A DNA stretch of 64,000 nucleotides, from NCBI RefSeq assembly GCF_020379485.1, contig NC_063452.1:34743608-34807607 (forward strand), written 5' to 3'. The DNA comes from Brassica napus. Its lineage: Eukaryota > Streptophyta > Magnoliopsida > Brassicales > Brassicaceae. The notes beneath the pieces are model-generated. The model was not told the origin of the DNA, searched no databases, and saw only the letters and a list, made by a program, of their open reading frames with translations. The translations under genes were made by a program, and so were the position numbers. Shown one piece after another: positions 21,300 to 32,616 of the stretch (position 1 is its first letter; every line of letters begins with the position of its first letter).

Positions 21300-22157
21300 C
21301 CGGAGCGACACACTAGAGCGACACCTTGACGTCGCTCCAACTCAGAGCGAGGTTTCCAGAGCGATACTCCAAGGTCGCTCGCGGTTTAGTAGAAGCACGA
21401 CGCAGGGAAACTACTCGGGAGCGACCTCTCCCAGCGACACCCTCACGTCGCTCCCGCACCGGTCCAGGTAAGTTTCCTAACTCTAAAACCCGGTTTAACT
21501 CAAGTAAACCGACCCTAACCACCCTAGACTGAACCGGACGACCCTAAACAAACCCCAACCCCCGGCGACTCCATCTCTATCACTCTCCCTTCCTCTCAAA
21601 AACTCACAAACTCTCTCAAACTCACCCACACCAAAATTCCCAAAACCTTCTCAATTCTCAACCAAATCAACTAGTTCTTGTTTCTAAATCCAAGCTTTCG
21701 CCCCTGTAGTCTATTCTTCACTACCCATTCACCATTTCCTTTCATCCAGAGCAAGGTATTGAGTTTTTAAATTCAAATTCGTAGGTCCATGAACCCTAGA
21801 ATTTGAAAGTCGAAATTTGGTTCTTTTCTTGCTAGATTGTGGTGAAATAGACTAGGGAAAGTTTATCTATCAAGTTGGGTTGTTGAATTAATGGTGAAAT
21901 TGAGTTTAAATCGCACTTAGGCAAAATTAGGATTCATGGATTTGGGGGTTTTTCGAATTTGATCTTAATTGGGTATGTTTGTGGGTGGACTAGATGCGTT
22001 AAGATGTTACATTGTTGCATTGTGTTGAACTTGAGTCTAAACTGAAAAATTCACCTGTTAAGTTCACTTTTGCAAAAAATTTGATGCTGAAATTTCTTAC
22101 TTTTCTTTACTTCCATCTACTTATCCCTTTCCAAGTTTGTAATTTTTTCAGGTTAAA
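21300..22157 (+). other. Env-gene leader region with dyad cluster
   Basis: 21303-21453 contains three GAGCGA(C/T)-N8-GTCGCTC units (21316-21337, 21359-21380, 21432-21453). Then follows a C-rich, CT-rich leader (21530-21760) and A/T-rich sequence up to the env-like start codon. No ORF. Confidence 0.5.
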
Positions 22158-24041
22158 ATGGTTAAGAAGACAAAGGGAAGGTTGGAAGCTGAGAGGCAAG
22201 AAGCCGAAAGTCAAGAGTTTGCACTAAGAGGAAAAGCTTTAACCAGCGAGCCAACTGGCTCAGGGACGCAGAGGACTGTGAGACAGCAGACGCTGGCTGC
22301 AAAGAAATCGAAAGAACACGAGAAGAGGGCAGGAAAAAGCGTACCAGTTCCCACCTATGAGGAAGGTGAAACTGAGAGTGAAGATGAGCCGGCACCTACG
22401 AAGAAAGCCAAAATGTCAAAGGGCAAAGGGGTTGCTGTTGATCGAGACAGAACCAAAACTCCATCTGTGGAGGAGCTATATGACCATTTGAAGAATGGAG
22501 TCACTTGGGCTCCAACCAGGTTTGCCGACCTCGGTTTGCTGAAGGAGTTGGGTCTAGAGTCTGATATTGAGACGATGCTGGGACATTTGAAGATGCCAAA
22601 ACTCCTCACCATGGCTTATCCTTTCTACAAGGATGTCACTTGTCAGTTCCTATCCTCTCTTGTGGTCACTTACCATGACACGGCGCACGTGAGACAAGGA
22701 TGGGGAAAAATCAGGTTCAAGGTCAATGGAAGAGAATTCAACATGAACTTCAAGGACATTGGGAGGGTCATGGGGTTCCAAGACCTAGAAGACCACTCAC
22801 TTCCCAGTGTGAGAACCTCCCCACAGAGCTCTGGAAGTTGATTACTGGAAACAAACACTCTACCGGGGCAGACAAGAACTCACACATCCGACACCCGTCT
22901 GTACGCTACCTCCACAGATTGCTAGTCCATGCTTTTTACCCACGGAAGCAAGCTGGTACGGTTACTGAGGAAGACATGAGACTGCTCTGTCCGGCTATCC
23001 GTCCCTACGCTCAACCTGGAGTGTTACCCCTTCCCAGCACTGACATCTATGCTACTTTTGGGATGGTCAGTTTCTTTGTGGGCCGTCTCGAGCACTATAG
23101 AGATTGGGCGTGGTACACCACTGATTCGCGCCCAAAGATGGGGATAGGCGGAATGATCACACCACTGCTCCAATTTCTGAATGTTCCCTTGGGAAAGGAC
23201 GCAGCGGGGCCTAGGTTCATTGATGGCACCTACTTGAGGATTGCCACATATTTCAGTGGGATGTATGGGAAGGACTACGTCTACCACTACTACTTGCAGG
23301 GCAAGCCAGTCGAGGTGGTTCTTCCAAACCGGAACGTGACGAGTTTAGAGATACCTGGAGCTGTCAGCTTCAACATTCCCCAGGAGTACTTTCTCGGAGA
23401 ACACGGTCCTCTCGATCCAATTCAAGAAGCTCCATCAAGGAAAAGGAGTGTCCCTACGCAACCTGACTCGCCTGTTGCAGACACATCTGAGCATATCTAT
23501 GGACCTCCGCGCTACTACTTCAAGCCCCATGACGGAGTCCTTCCACCTGGAGCTCTCCGTGATGCTCACGACCACATTGGTCGTCTCCAGAGGTGGAACA
23601 AAGCTCAGGACAGAACGATAGAAAAGCTGAAGGATAAATGCAAGGCGCTAAGCAAGACTGTGAAGAAGCAGGCAAAGACTTCAGCCAAGTTCATGAAGAA
23701 AGTAGCTGATGTCTTAACTAGGGGAGGAATAGCTGGATGTAGCTCAGCCGATTTCGCTTTTGCGAACACCTCAAACCCCAGCCTCCACCACCGCCTGATG
23801 CTCTTGGTTTCCCCCTCACTGCTGCGCAGCTTCAGCGTAAGTGGAGGAACCCACCCACTCAACCTTCCATTTCAGGCAACAAATCCCCATCCCTCGCTTC
23901 TTCAGACAGTGAGGACGAGATTCACGAGGTTGAGAGCCAACCATGGTATGGAGGCTCCGGTTCAGCATCCGTGGTTACTACACCACCTTCCCTCCTGACG
24001 ACGACGATGCTGGGGCATCTGCCCCCACATACTATCCATAG
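22158..24041 (+). pseudogene. ATHILA env-like gene (ORF1-type), frameshifted twice
   Basis: First frame (22158-22841): basic, KKTK-rich N-terminus with nuclear-signal-like clusters, then the start of the ATHILA domain (PTRFADLGLLKELGL, MAYPFYKDVT, KFKVNGREF-like). Near 22800-22815 homology moves to the next frame (22811 to 23998: LPTELWKLITG, HPSVRYLHRLLVHAFYPRK, GPRFIDGTYLR, VSFNIPQEYF). That move fits a 1-base loss. A coiled-coil-like helix lies at about 290-335 of the second frame. A second change near 23770-23785 is suggested because another frame there gives a Pro-rich, SDSEDE-type tail to about 24041. These proteins occupy the envelope position of Athila but have no proven entry function; no clear membrane segment is seen here. 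Confidence 0.8.
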
Positions 24042-24223
24042 GAGGTACTTCTTTCTCTCCCTTGTACATACCATTTCATTTTTGCAAATTAGTTTTCTTC
24101 TCGGTATCTCTCTCTTTCCTTGAACACAGAGACTGTGTATCTAAAGTTTGGGGGAGGTACCAAGCATTTGATCATGTTTGCTTTCATTGTGTTACATTTG
24201 AGTCATGCATTGAACACCTATTT

Positions 24224-24258
<35 letters not shown>

Positions 24259-24892
24259 TTTTTCATTTAGATTGCATCATTTGCACCATTAGGAGAGTCT
24301 AGAGCATATAGGTTGCATTCACTTGCATTGGGAGCAATGATTTTAAATACCTTGTAAAGAACACTACGTTGCACCTGAGTATCCATGCACCTCTCGAAAA
24401 GACTTGTATGTTTCGAGCCTTGAAAACTCTTCTCGAAACTTATTGATTGTAGAAACTCAGTCTTTGAAGCCAGCTACAACCTTATTTGAACTGAATGAAC
24501 TTAATGCTTCTTGCTTAGGGTCTCTTGTGTACTGAGTCATGGCTATACACACTTGAGTTGTCGCATCTTTTATGCCATTCTTTTTGACAAACTCTAGTGG
24601 TAGACCACTCCCAAAACCTTTCCTTCCTTTTAAGCTTTCATTGTTTGATGAGTGAGGCCTTCTTCGGAAAGTTTTACATGTGCATAATGTTGAGAGTATC
24701 GGGAACGACAATGCTTGATCTTCATTTTTGCTGGATTGGACACTCTATTGTCTAGCTATAGGTGGGAGGGTGAGCGTTGTAATCATGATTTGGGAGAAAT
24801 AAAAAAGATAGATTCTTGTGCTCAAGTGAATTGATTTATTGGGATAAGTAGAGAACCTCCAGCTCTAATTTTGAAAAGTCTTGGCCCCCAAC

Positions 24893-24936
<44 letters not shown>

Positions 24937-25544
24937 GGGGGCTAGCAAAGTTGTTAGGAGCTGAGAGACATTTTGAGATTGTGAAAAATCCCTTATAGAT
25001 TTCAAGGAAAAAGAGCTGATGTTTTTAGAATCTTTTGGTGAGAGGTGTGAGTTGGGTTTGACATTTGAGAGTGAATGTGTAACTTATATGTTTGGGAAAA
25101 GGGTAGAACAATGGAGATTGAGCATTGTATGCATGAGTTGGTCCCTTTCTTAGATATATTATGTGCAATGTCAAGGCTACTTGTTTTGAGAGTAAAACCA
25201 CCTTAAAGATCATATGTTTTGAACCTCTTGAATCACTTGAATAAAAGCCTTCCCTTACCCAACCAAATGACTTGGACAAACTGACCATTTGCAAGAATTC
25301 ACTTGATATCTTATGCTTAATGAATGTGAGAGTTGGCAGATCTGAATGTGTGGATGCTTGATGATGAGTGTAGGGACAAAAGGAGTTGAGATAGGCCTAG
25401 AGAAGCTAGAGTGTAATAAGAGAGTGTGCTAATTGTGTTTGCTAGTGGTGTTTCTTTTGGTTATGAGCTCCCACCTTCAACCTCTCTCCCTATGAGTTCT
25501 AGAAAGTTCACTTGTGGACAAGTAAAGAACAAGTTTGGGGGAGT
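24042..25544 (+). other. Athila 3' spacer with A tracts and polypurine tract
   Basis: Non-coding. Long A runs at 24226-24256 and 24894-24928. The polypurine tract AGTTTGGGGGAGT lies at 25532-25544, directly before the LTR. The block 24153-24228 is present twice more, inverted, at 14000-14165. Confidence 0.7.
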
Positions 25545-26133
25545 TGATATCTTGCATATTTCTATTGTTTTATCCATTCATCCATGTGCATTTTGATCAT
25601 ATAGATTAGGATTTAGCCATGTTTAGGTTGCATTTTGCATACATGAGTCCTTATCAGGTATTGGAGTACCACATGGAGTACTTGGAGGCATTTGGAGCTC
25701 AAAAAGGAGTGTTTAGAGTGGTCATTGGGCGAGCAAGGGATGGGAGCGACCAGTCCGGAGCGACACCACCAAGTCGCTCTGATCACCAGTCTGGAGCGAC
25801 CAGTCCGGAGCGACACCACCAAGTCGCTCTGGTCACCAGTCTGGAGCGACCTCACTAGAGCGACAGGGAAGAGTCGCTCGCGTATTGATCACCCGGAGAC
25901 AACGATTCCGGAGCGACCTCTCGCAGCGACACAGCGAGGTCGCTCCCGAATCCGGAGAGTGAAAGATGAACACGGATGAAAGCCTTAAAGATCTTTTCTG
26001 AAGCTCAAAATTGGTGGAGACACTGGAAATTGAGTTAGCTTTCCAATGGAAGTGGTTTCAAGTCATTTGGAGCTGTATTGGATAAGTTATAATCGATTTA
26101 CTACAGGTGTATCAACCCTTGCCGGGGACCACG
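25545..26133 (+). repeat. 3' LTR of nested Athila, truncated
   Basis: Starts TGATATCTTGC. It carries four 22-bp dyads GAGCGAC-N8-GTCGCTC (25758, 25808, 25858, 25924), the first two being exactly 50 bp apart. It stops at about 26133, after which host-element spacer resumes at 26147. Confidence 0.8.
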
Positions 26134-26146
26134 GGGATCATTGGAT

Positions 26147-27078
26147 AAGTGGTAGTCCATACCCTAAACCCTTCCCTTCTTTCAAACCATCATTAATTGT
26201 TGAGTGAGTTTTTTTTTTTTTTTGATGAAAGCTTGTCATGTGCAAAATCTTGAGAGTATTAGGAGCGACATTGATTTGTTCTCATCTCTTGCTAGCATAG
26301 GGACCTCTTTTGGGCTAGAATCTAGGATGGTGGTTGGAATGATGTGCTTTAATTATTTTGATCTTGAGGATTGAATTGGGAAAGATTATGTAAAGGAAAT
26401 GAAAAAAAAAAAAATAAAAAAAAAAAAATAATAATAATAAAAAAAAATATATATATATAGCTCAGATTGTGTCAATAAAAACCCCAAAAAGAAAAGAAAA
26501 AAAAAAGAGAAAAGAGTGTTCATTGGGTAAGAGATAAAAATGGGTGTACATTTGGGATTTGAGATGAAGAAAAGAAAGGGTAGAACTTAAAAATTGTCTA
26601 GGAAAAGGGTACAATGATGAGAACCGATTTATGTATGCATTAATTGCTCCTTTTCTTAGATAAATTTTGCATAATGATCAAACTCCTATTCTTGAGTGTA
26701 AGTCACCATAGCAAAATGTATTTGGACCCTTCTCATTCTTCACATTAAGCCATTTTTTTTCTCACCAAACCAAATGATTTGGACCAATTGGCAAATTGCG
26801 AGAATTCACTTATGATATTTCTTATTGAATGTGAGAGTTGGTTGATTTGAGGATTCATGATAATGAGTTAAAATATCAAAGGAATTGATAGGCCGAGAGA
26901 AGTTAGAGCTAATAAAAACATCTTGCTCTTGCTATTTGGTATGATTTTGTAAGGATATCACAATGATGGCATTGAAGAGTTTCTTAAGGTCATGAATTTA
27001 CATTTGTGTATTGAAACATCACTTCCCATGTTCTTGAAAGTTTACTTGAGGACAAGTAAAGGACTAGTGTGGGGGAGT
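26147..27078 (+). other. Host Athila 3' spacer, right arm, with polypurine tract
   Basis: It begins with the repeat of 13908-13998, followed by non-coding sequence with an A/T low-complexity patch (26400-26460). It ends in GTGTGGGGGAGT (27067-27078), the polypurine tract before the 3' LTR. Confidence 0.75.
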
Positions 27079-28888
27079 TGATATCTCATGATTTTTATAA
27101 ATTTTAGATTCATATTTTAGCTTATCATGATCATTTTAGGTTGCATTTAGGTCTTTGTGTTGTATTTGCATACTCATTTGCATATCATAGGGGTTGGAAT
27201 GCTTATTGGGAAGTTTGGGGCGGAATTCAAGGGTTAAATTGCACATTACGGAAGTTTTGAGTCAAATATGAAGTTATCCAAAGTTCAGGGACCAAGGTTG
27301 CAGTTTTGAAATACTCGCTGGGTTAGATTGCAAGTTCGAAATGTTTGGGGCTGAATCAAAGGGAGGTTTCTGCACTTTCCAAAGTATGGGTCCGAATTGA
27401 AAGTATTTAAAAGGTCAGGGACTGGTTTTGCAATATTGAAGAAACCACCATTGAAGCTCACGAGCTCTCTTCGCCGTGTCTGAATCCCGACAGCGAGACT
27501 TGATTCTGACGGTTCCGGCAGCCACCACGACAGGAGAGATTGTCACGGTAAGAACGAGCACGACGGCGGAGACTGGCAGTGGAGGCGCCGATGCTGATGC
27601 CGTTGGAGCTCGATCCCGACGACGAGAATGAGCACGGCCACGGGAGATAGAGAGGCCGTGAGCCAGTGACGACGAAGGAGACGACGGCTGAAGCTCGGGT
27701 CTCGAGACAAAGAAGAACGAATCGGAGCTCAAGCTCGAAGAAGTTCACGGCGACTTGGCAAAACGAGTTAGTGAGGTCGCCGCATCATGAGCGTGTGCTG
27801 GAGCGAGTGATTCGAGCGACTTGATGAACTCGCTCGGCAAATTCCACATCGAAGATCAATCACCAGAGCGACTTGGTGGAGCGAGATGCGAACGTCGCTG
27901 TGGAGAAGAAGATGAATGATTGACCGGTTTATTCCGGTTTGACCCGGTTTAATTCACTAAACCAGCTCGAGTTTGGCATCTCTTATATATAGTTTTAAAC
28001 CTAAAAACCTAAAAAAATCTCATTTTTCTCTCAAGAACTTGCCTCCCTTTGTAAAAAAGCTTGAATCTTTATATCATAATCTAAGGAAGTTCTTAATTTT
28101 ATATCTTGTTTCTCCTTCTCATAAACATGGTGAGCCTTGAATCCATCATGGGTTTGAGGTTTCTCATGGAGATTAGAGAGTAGACACTCCTTGGATTCAT
28201 GGTTAAGGTAGATTAGGGTGATTAAGTGTAGATTTAGGGTGTTTTATTGTAGATCCTTGTATGAACTTGCTTGTTGAGTATTTTTAATGCTTGTTTAGTC
28301 TTGATCACTCTAAACCTGATATCTAAACACTTCTCATCAGACATGATTAGATGAAGTGTTTGAATCAACTCAACTAAGCTCTAGTGAGATTAGCCAAGGA
28401 CACTTGATGTTAAAATTGCTAGATAGTTATTGAACTTGAACTTAAAGATTGCTTGATTGAATTAAGCCAAAGACATTTGATGTTTAATGATTTCTAAGCA
28501 AATGGGCATTTACCTAGACATAGGACTTGTCTAGAATTGTGTTTAGACTTAAGAGATTACTTTGATTGAAAGTTGCCACCTTTAGATTGAACCTTGATCA
28601 CCTTATATCAATTATCCTTACCATGGATCCATCCTTAGTATTTGATTGAATTCTTGCACTTATTTCTTGATTGGATTTGAGATCACCTTGTTTATATTTC
28701 TAGGATATTAGTTTGTTACAAATCATCTATCTTCTTGTTTGCTTAGATTAGGAAGGTTTGTGTATTCTTGGTGTTATAAGTCTCTAGTTCTCTGTGGATT
28801 CGATCCTAAAATGCTACAATGACATACCATTCGATTGTGGTATTGTTGGCACATTAGGTTAATTGGTGTGTGCTTAAACGCGTAATCA
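27079..28888 (+). repeat. 3' LTR of host Athila-type element
   Basis: Matches 10255-12062 with one substitution and two 1-bp insertions found by eye (GGG for GG in the block near 28149; TT for T near 28863). It ends CA at 28888, followed by target duplication GGTAT. The dyad unit is at 27814-27835. Confidence 0.92.
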
Positions 28889-29899
28889 GGTATTTTAGAG
28901 CAGTCTATGTCAGTGAGAGTCGGAGCCTATGGGTGTTGAGAGCGTCCATGTTTCATTTTTTTCTGGAGCTCTCTCTTGGTGTTTTTGAGGATAGGTCTTG
29001 ACTGTGTGGCTGATTAGGTTATGCGTTGTTACTGTAGAGTCAGCGACGTTTGTTGTCAGTGTCTGGAGCAGCGGTTCCCATTGTCGTTGTGCTGGCCTGA
29101 TTTAAGTAATTGATATCAAGAGACCTTTGTGGTCTTGTTTACCAGTTAAGTGGTGGTAGATTCTAAATGTTTTGTGAGAGTTGTCTTAGTAGTTTTTATT
29201 CGTATGGTGGTGGTAGCTGTGGTCGCTTGCCGTTTCGATTCCTTTTCCGTGAATGTGTCCAGAGTTTCGATTGGTAAGGCTTCGTCTTGGTGTAAAGTGT
29301 GTTCAAGCTTCTATCTAGGATTAAGTGGGCGCTGAGCTTCGTTTTGGTGTAAAGTGTGTTCGAGCTTCTATCTAGGATTAAGTGGGCGCTGAGAGCGTAA
29401 CACCCGTATCCGAATTTTGTGTGGATCGAGTAGAGGTTCGTCGCACCCGTATCCGAATGTGGTGTGGATCGAGTAGAGGTTCATCCTGTCGAGGTTATGA
29501 AGTCGTAGGGTCTTGGTTTCTTGGACGTTATCGGTTGGCGGGCGTGAGCAGCAACGATAAGTCATGGTGTCTTGAGTATGGAGGTGGAGATTCTCGTGTG
29601 GCGAGCTATGGGCAGCAACGACAATTCCCGACCATTGTAAATCTGCTAAGTCAATTTGTTTACGATTTTTGGAAAATTCGTAGCTTCTCTTCTAGTTGTA
29701 ATTTCAGATGTTATCCTTGTCTTCGTTTCATCAAGCTGTCCCGGAGTGGGTTGTAGTAGCCGTCTTCATGTGGGTTTGTGTTACCTTATGTTGTAAGTCG
29801 CCCCAATGTAGGTTCTATAGCCGCCATCATGTAGGTTCTTGTATGTTTCCTTGCTATGATATAAAATACTTTTCCGAAAAAAAAAGCGGAACATGAAAA

Positions 29900-30357
29900 T
29901 GACTACTATAGCAAGAAAGTGCTTTTGGAGGCAAAATATTTATCCATTTTTTTCATTTTTCCGCCATTGTCAGAATCGAGAATGCAAAGAAAAGTAGATC
30001 GGAATAAAATTAGATCTCTTCCTGCCTGATCTGGTGTCATCTCCGCCTCTCTCGTCCACCTGCATAATTCCAGGTGAAACCCAGTTACATTTCTGTAGTT
30101 ATGAACCCTAGATTTACCATGATGTGAGACTGGTATACGATATTGTGATCCCATTAACAACAGAGAGCCAAAGGCACCGAAAGTTGTTTCTGTTTGGGTA
30201 ACTGGTAAGAGAGGAGAGACCCCACATGTTTTCTTAATTTAATTTAGGTTTGTATTCGCAGTATTTTTTATATAGTCGCCGTATTTGTTTTATTTATTTT
30301 ATGAGAAAACATTACACTTCATAGGAAAACATGTTAGGAAAATTGCATGGATTAATC
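29900..30357. other. No gene recognised
   Basis: A short reverse ORF (30160-29906) lacks family features. The sequence looks like ordinary intergenic DNA interrupted by retroposons. Confidence 0.4.
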
Positions 30358-30370
30358 AAACTAGCTATAA

Positions 30371-30573
30371 ATGGAGGGGCTCATGCGGCGCTGGTTTGAA
30401 GTCACAATTTGAATAATTTTTTGGTCGTATGTATACAAATTACATAGCCAATAAGCATCTATTTCTGTCTTAACTTATAGCTGTATAGCTTTTATTTTTC
30501 TTGTTCCCTCATGTAAATGCCTATTAATTCTTTTGATCATTATCAATAAATTTAGAATTTCATCAAAAAAAAA
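30371..30573 (+). mobile_element. 5'-truncated retroposon (LINE 3' end), 203 bp
   Basis: A short sequence ends in a poly(A) run and is flanked by a direct duplication AAACTAGCTATAA (30358-30370 and 30574-30586). A duplication of 10-13 bp with a 3' A tail is the mark of LINE-type target-primed insertion. An AATAAA signal (30544-30549) lies shortly before the tail. Confidence 0.75.
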
Positions 30574-31425
30574 AAACTAGCTATAATTAACTAAGTAGCC
30601 AACATAAGATTATTCTCTCTCGTTTTTACAACATACTAGATTTTTTAACCGCGCTACGCGCGGATAAGATATTATATGTATTTCTCAATTCTAAAAAATA
30701 ATGTATAATATTGTATTATATTATTTAAAAAATATAAAATATGACTACATAACATAAATATATTTTTTAAATTTTCTTTGTGGAAATCATTATGTTGTTT
30801 GATTGTTGTACTTGATTCACATATTTGCATAGATATTTGTGATAGATGAATAACTATATTTTTATTATCAGTAAATAATATATATTTATTATATAATATA
30901 AGAAAAATAAAATTATTTACTTTTTAAACAAACTTGTCTCATGTTGGGGACTCGGTTATAGACATATCATATACGAATGAGACATTTTTACAGTTATCAA
31001 TCTTCTTAACATTGAAAAAACAAATCTACATATCAAAACAATATCTCATACGATCTATTTGTGGAATAATTACTCTGAAGAAATTGAATTTAGGCATCAA
31101 AAAGGACTGAAAATGTATGTGCATATATGTTATCTAAGTCTGCTTCACAAAGTACTATTCATAGTTCATATATCATTAATGTCCATCCTATTTTTTTGTC
31201 CACCATTTCTTAAACATCTTGAAATAACTGATGCTAATTAATAATAAACTTTTTGCTGGAAAAAAAATCAAATTTGTCTAATTATCGCTTAAATATTTTA
31301 TTAATATGGTCTAAGAAGCTTTTAAGTGATATCATAGTTTAATTTATTAGTTTTTTTGTTAATTTTTAGAGGTTTTTGTATTTAAGATTTTTTTCCATAT
31401 TAAGCTTCTATTTCTTTCACAGAAT

Positions 31426-31427
<2 letters not shown>

Positions 31428-31489
<62 letters not shown>
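31428..31489. repeat. (TA)n microsatellite
   Basis: About 30 uninterrupted TA units inside the Helitron. It produces a spurious repetitive ORF. Confidence 0.95.
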
Positions 31490-31491
<2 letters not shown>

Positions 31492-31760
31492 TAAAAATTA
31501 CCATCAAATCAGTTTTACATATTTATTATTTTGTTTTAACAAAAATACACTTTTTAAATAATTTAATTTAAAATAAAATTATATATTAATTTGCTGTATT
31601 TTAACAATTTCATTGATTTAATTAATTTGCTTTGGTGGATAACTGAAAAAGTTTTCATATGAATCGGGGAAAGTAAATTTATGTTGTTATATTATATTTA
31701 TTTTGTGTATATATAATCTATATATAATTCTAGTGTAATAAAGAAAGAACATTATTTTTT

Positions 31761-32357
31761 TGTAACTTCAAAAAGATACATTATTACAATTTAAAATGAA
31801 TCAAAATTGAAGAAAATGGTAATTAAATATTTGTAAATCTAATTGTTTAGTTGGATTCTCATGAAAAAAAAATCGATTGGTTAAACAAATGTTTCAAAAT
31901 TTGTTGTGGTATTGTTTTGTCTATAAATTATAAAATTTATTGAATTAATATATTTAATTATTGCATCCTTAAATAATATTTTATTAAGACATTAGAAAAA
32001 TATGTTTTGAGTTGTTTTGTCAAATTGTACAAAAATCTATGCTTTTTCATATTTGTAACTTCAAAAAGATACATTATGATAATTTGAAATTAATCAAAAT
32101 TGAATAAAATGGTAATTAAATATTTGTAAATCTAATTATTTTTTTATCTTGTTTAGTTGGATTCTCATGAAAAAAATCGATAGGTTAAACAAATGTTTCA
32201 AAATTTGTTGTGTTATTGTTTTGTCTATAAATTACAAATTTTATTGAATTAATATATTTAATTATTGCACCCTTAAATAATATTTTATTAAGACATTAGA
32301 GAAGTATGTTATGAGTTGTTTTGTCAAAATTTTACAAAAATCTATGTTTTTTCATAT
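31761..32357. repeat. Two 293-bp tandem units in the Helitron
   Basis: 31761-32053 and 32054-32357 share blocks such as TGTAACTTCAAAAAGATACA, the GGTTAAACAAATGTTTC block and the TATGCTTTTTCATA block, with scattered substitutions. A partial third copy of the end block follows near 32410-32450. Confidence 0.85.
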
Positions 32358-32616
32358 TTGTCACGAAAATTTATATGTTAAACTTACTTTTACAAAATTC
32401 TTAACTTTGTCACGAAAACAAAAATCTATGCTTTTTCATACTTGTCAACGTTCTCACACTTTCTAAGAATATATTAGCTTAGTCACTTACTTATTTTTTT
32501 TTTACAAAATAAAGTATCGGAGTCTTGAAAGTTGAATTCATATTATTGTAAATGTACATAAGAGTTTGTGATTATATACTTAGTGGTTCTTGTATATGTG
32601 TCCAAGAAAGTTTCAA

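Larger units (their letters stand above)
13999..26146. mobile_element. Nested Athila element with an inverted 5' half
   Basis: The left part (13999 to about 21285) is Athila in minus orientation: spacer, pol, protease, gag, primer site, partial 5' LTR. The right part (about 21300-26146) is Athila in plus orientation: env-like gene, spacer, polypurine tract, partial 3' LTR. The two LTR pieces overlap for about 140 bp in opposite orientation (21130-21275 against 25990-26133) with a single 1-bp difference seen. Flipping the left part would give one co-linear Athila missing the start of one LTR and the end of the other. No 5-bp duplication flanks the block. Confidence 0.65.
10255..28888 (+). mobile_element. 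Athila-type non-autonomous LTR retrotransposon, 18.6 kb with nested insert
   Basis: It is bounded by a perfect 5-bp duplication GGTAT (10250-10254 and 28889-28893). LTRs are 10255-12062 and 27079-28888 and both read TGATATCT...GTAATCA. I see only one substitution (near 10385) and two 1-bp indels between them, consistent with lengths 1808 and 1810. The primer site (12066-12083) is complementary to tRNA-Asp, as in Athila. Without the nested block (about 13999-26208) the element would be about 6.4 kb. It encodes a single ORF (12204-13157) and no gag-pol of its own. After that ORF, 13160-13215 matches, in reverse complement, the sequence just downstream of the nested Athila pol gene (14220-14290), so the ORF sits where gag-pol normally is. 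Confidence 0.85.
9977..29899 (+). mobile_element. Poly(A) retroposon (about 1.25 kb), split by the Athila insertion
   Basis: Two parts, 9995-10254 and 28894-29883, join into one non-LTR unit once 10255-28893 is removed. It ends in an A run (29876-29885). It is flanked by a 16-17 bp near-duplication, aagcgg(g)aacatgaaaa, at 9977-9993 and 29884-29899, differing by one G. The 5' part is GC-rich, with CT-rich leader-like sequence. There is no convincing coding region. Two tandem duplications lie in the 3' part: a unit of about 57 bp at 29279-29395 and one of about 43 bp at 29401-29487. It could be a LINE deletion derivative or a Sadhu-like non-coding retroposon; I cannot decide. Confidence 0.6.

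Noticed and set aside
25735..25945. CRISPR-like array
   Set aside because: Short dyads with variable gaps in a plant LTR; repeats are too short and spacers are not unique inserts.
31376..31561. 61-aa ORF with Ile-Tyr repeats
   Set aside because: Direct reading of the (TA)n microsatellite.
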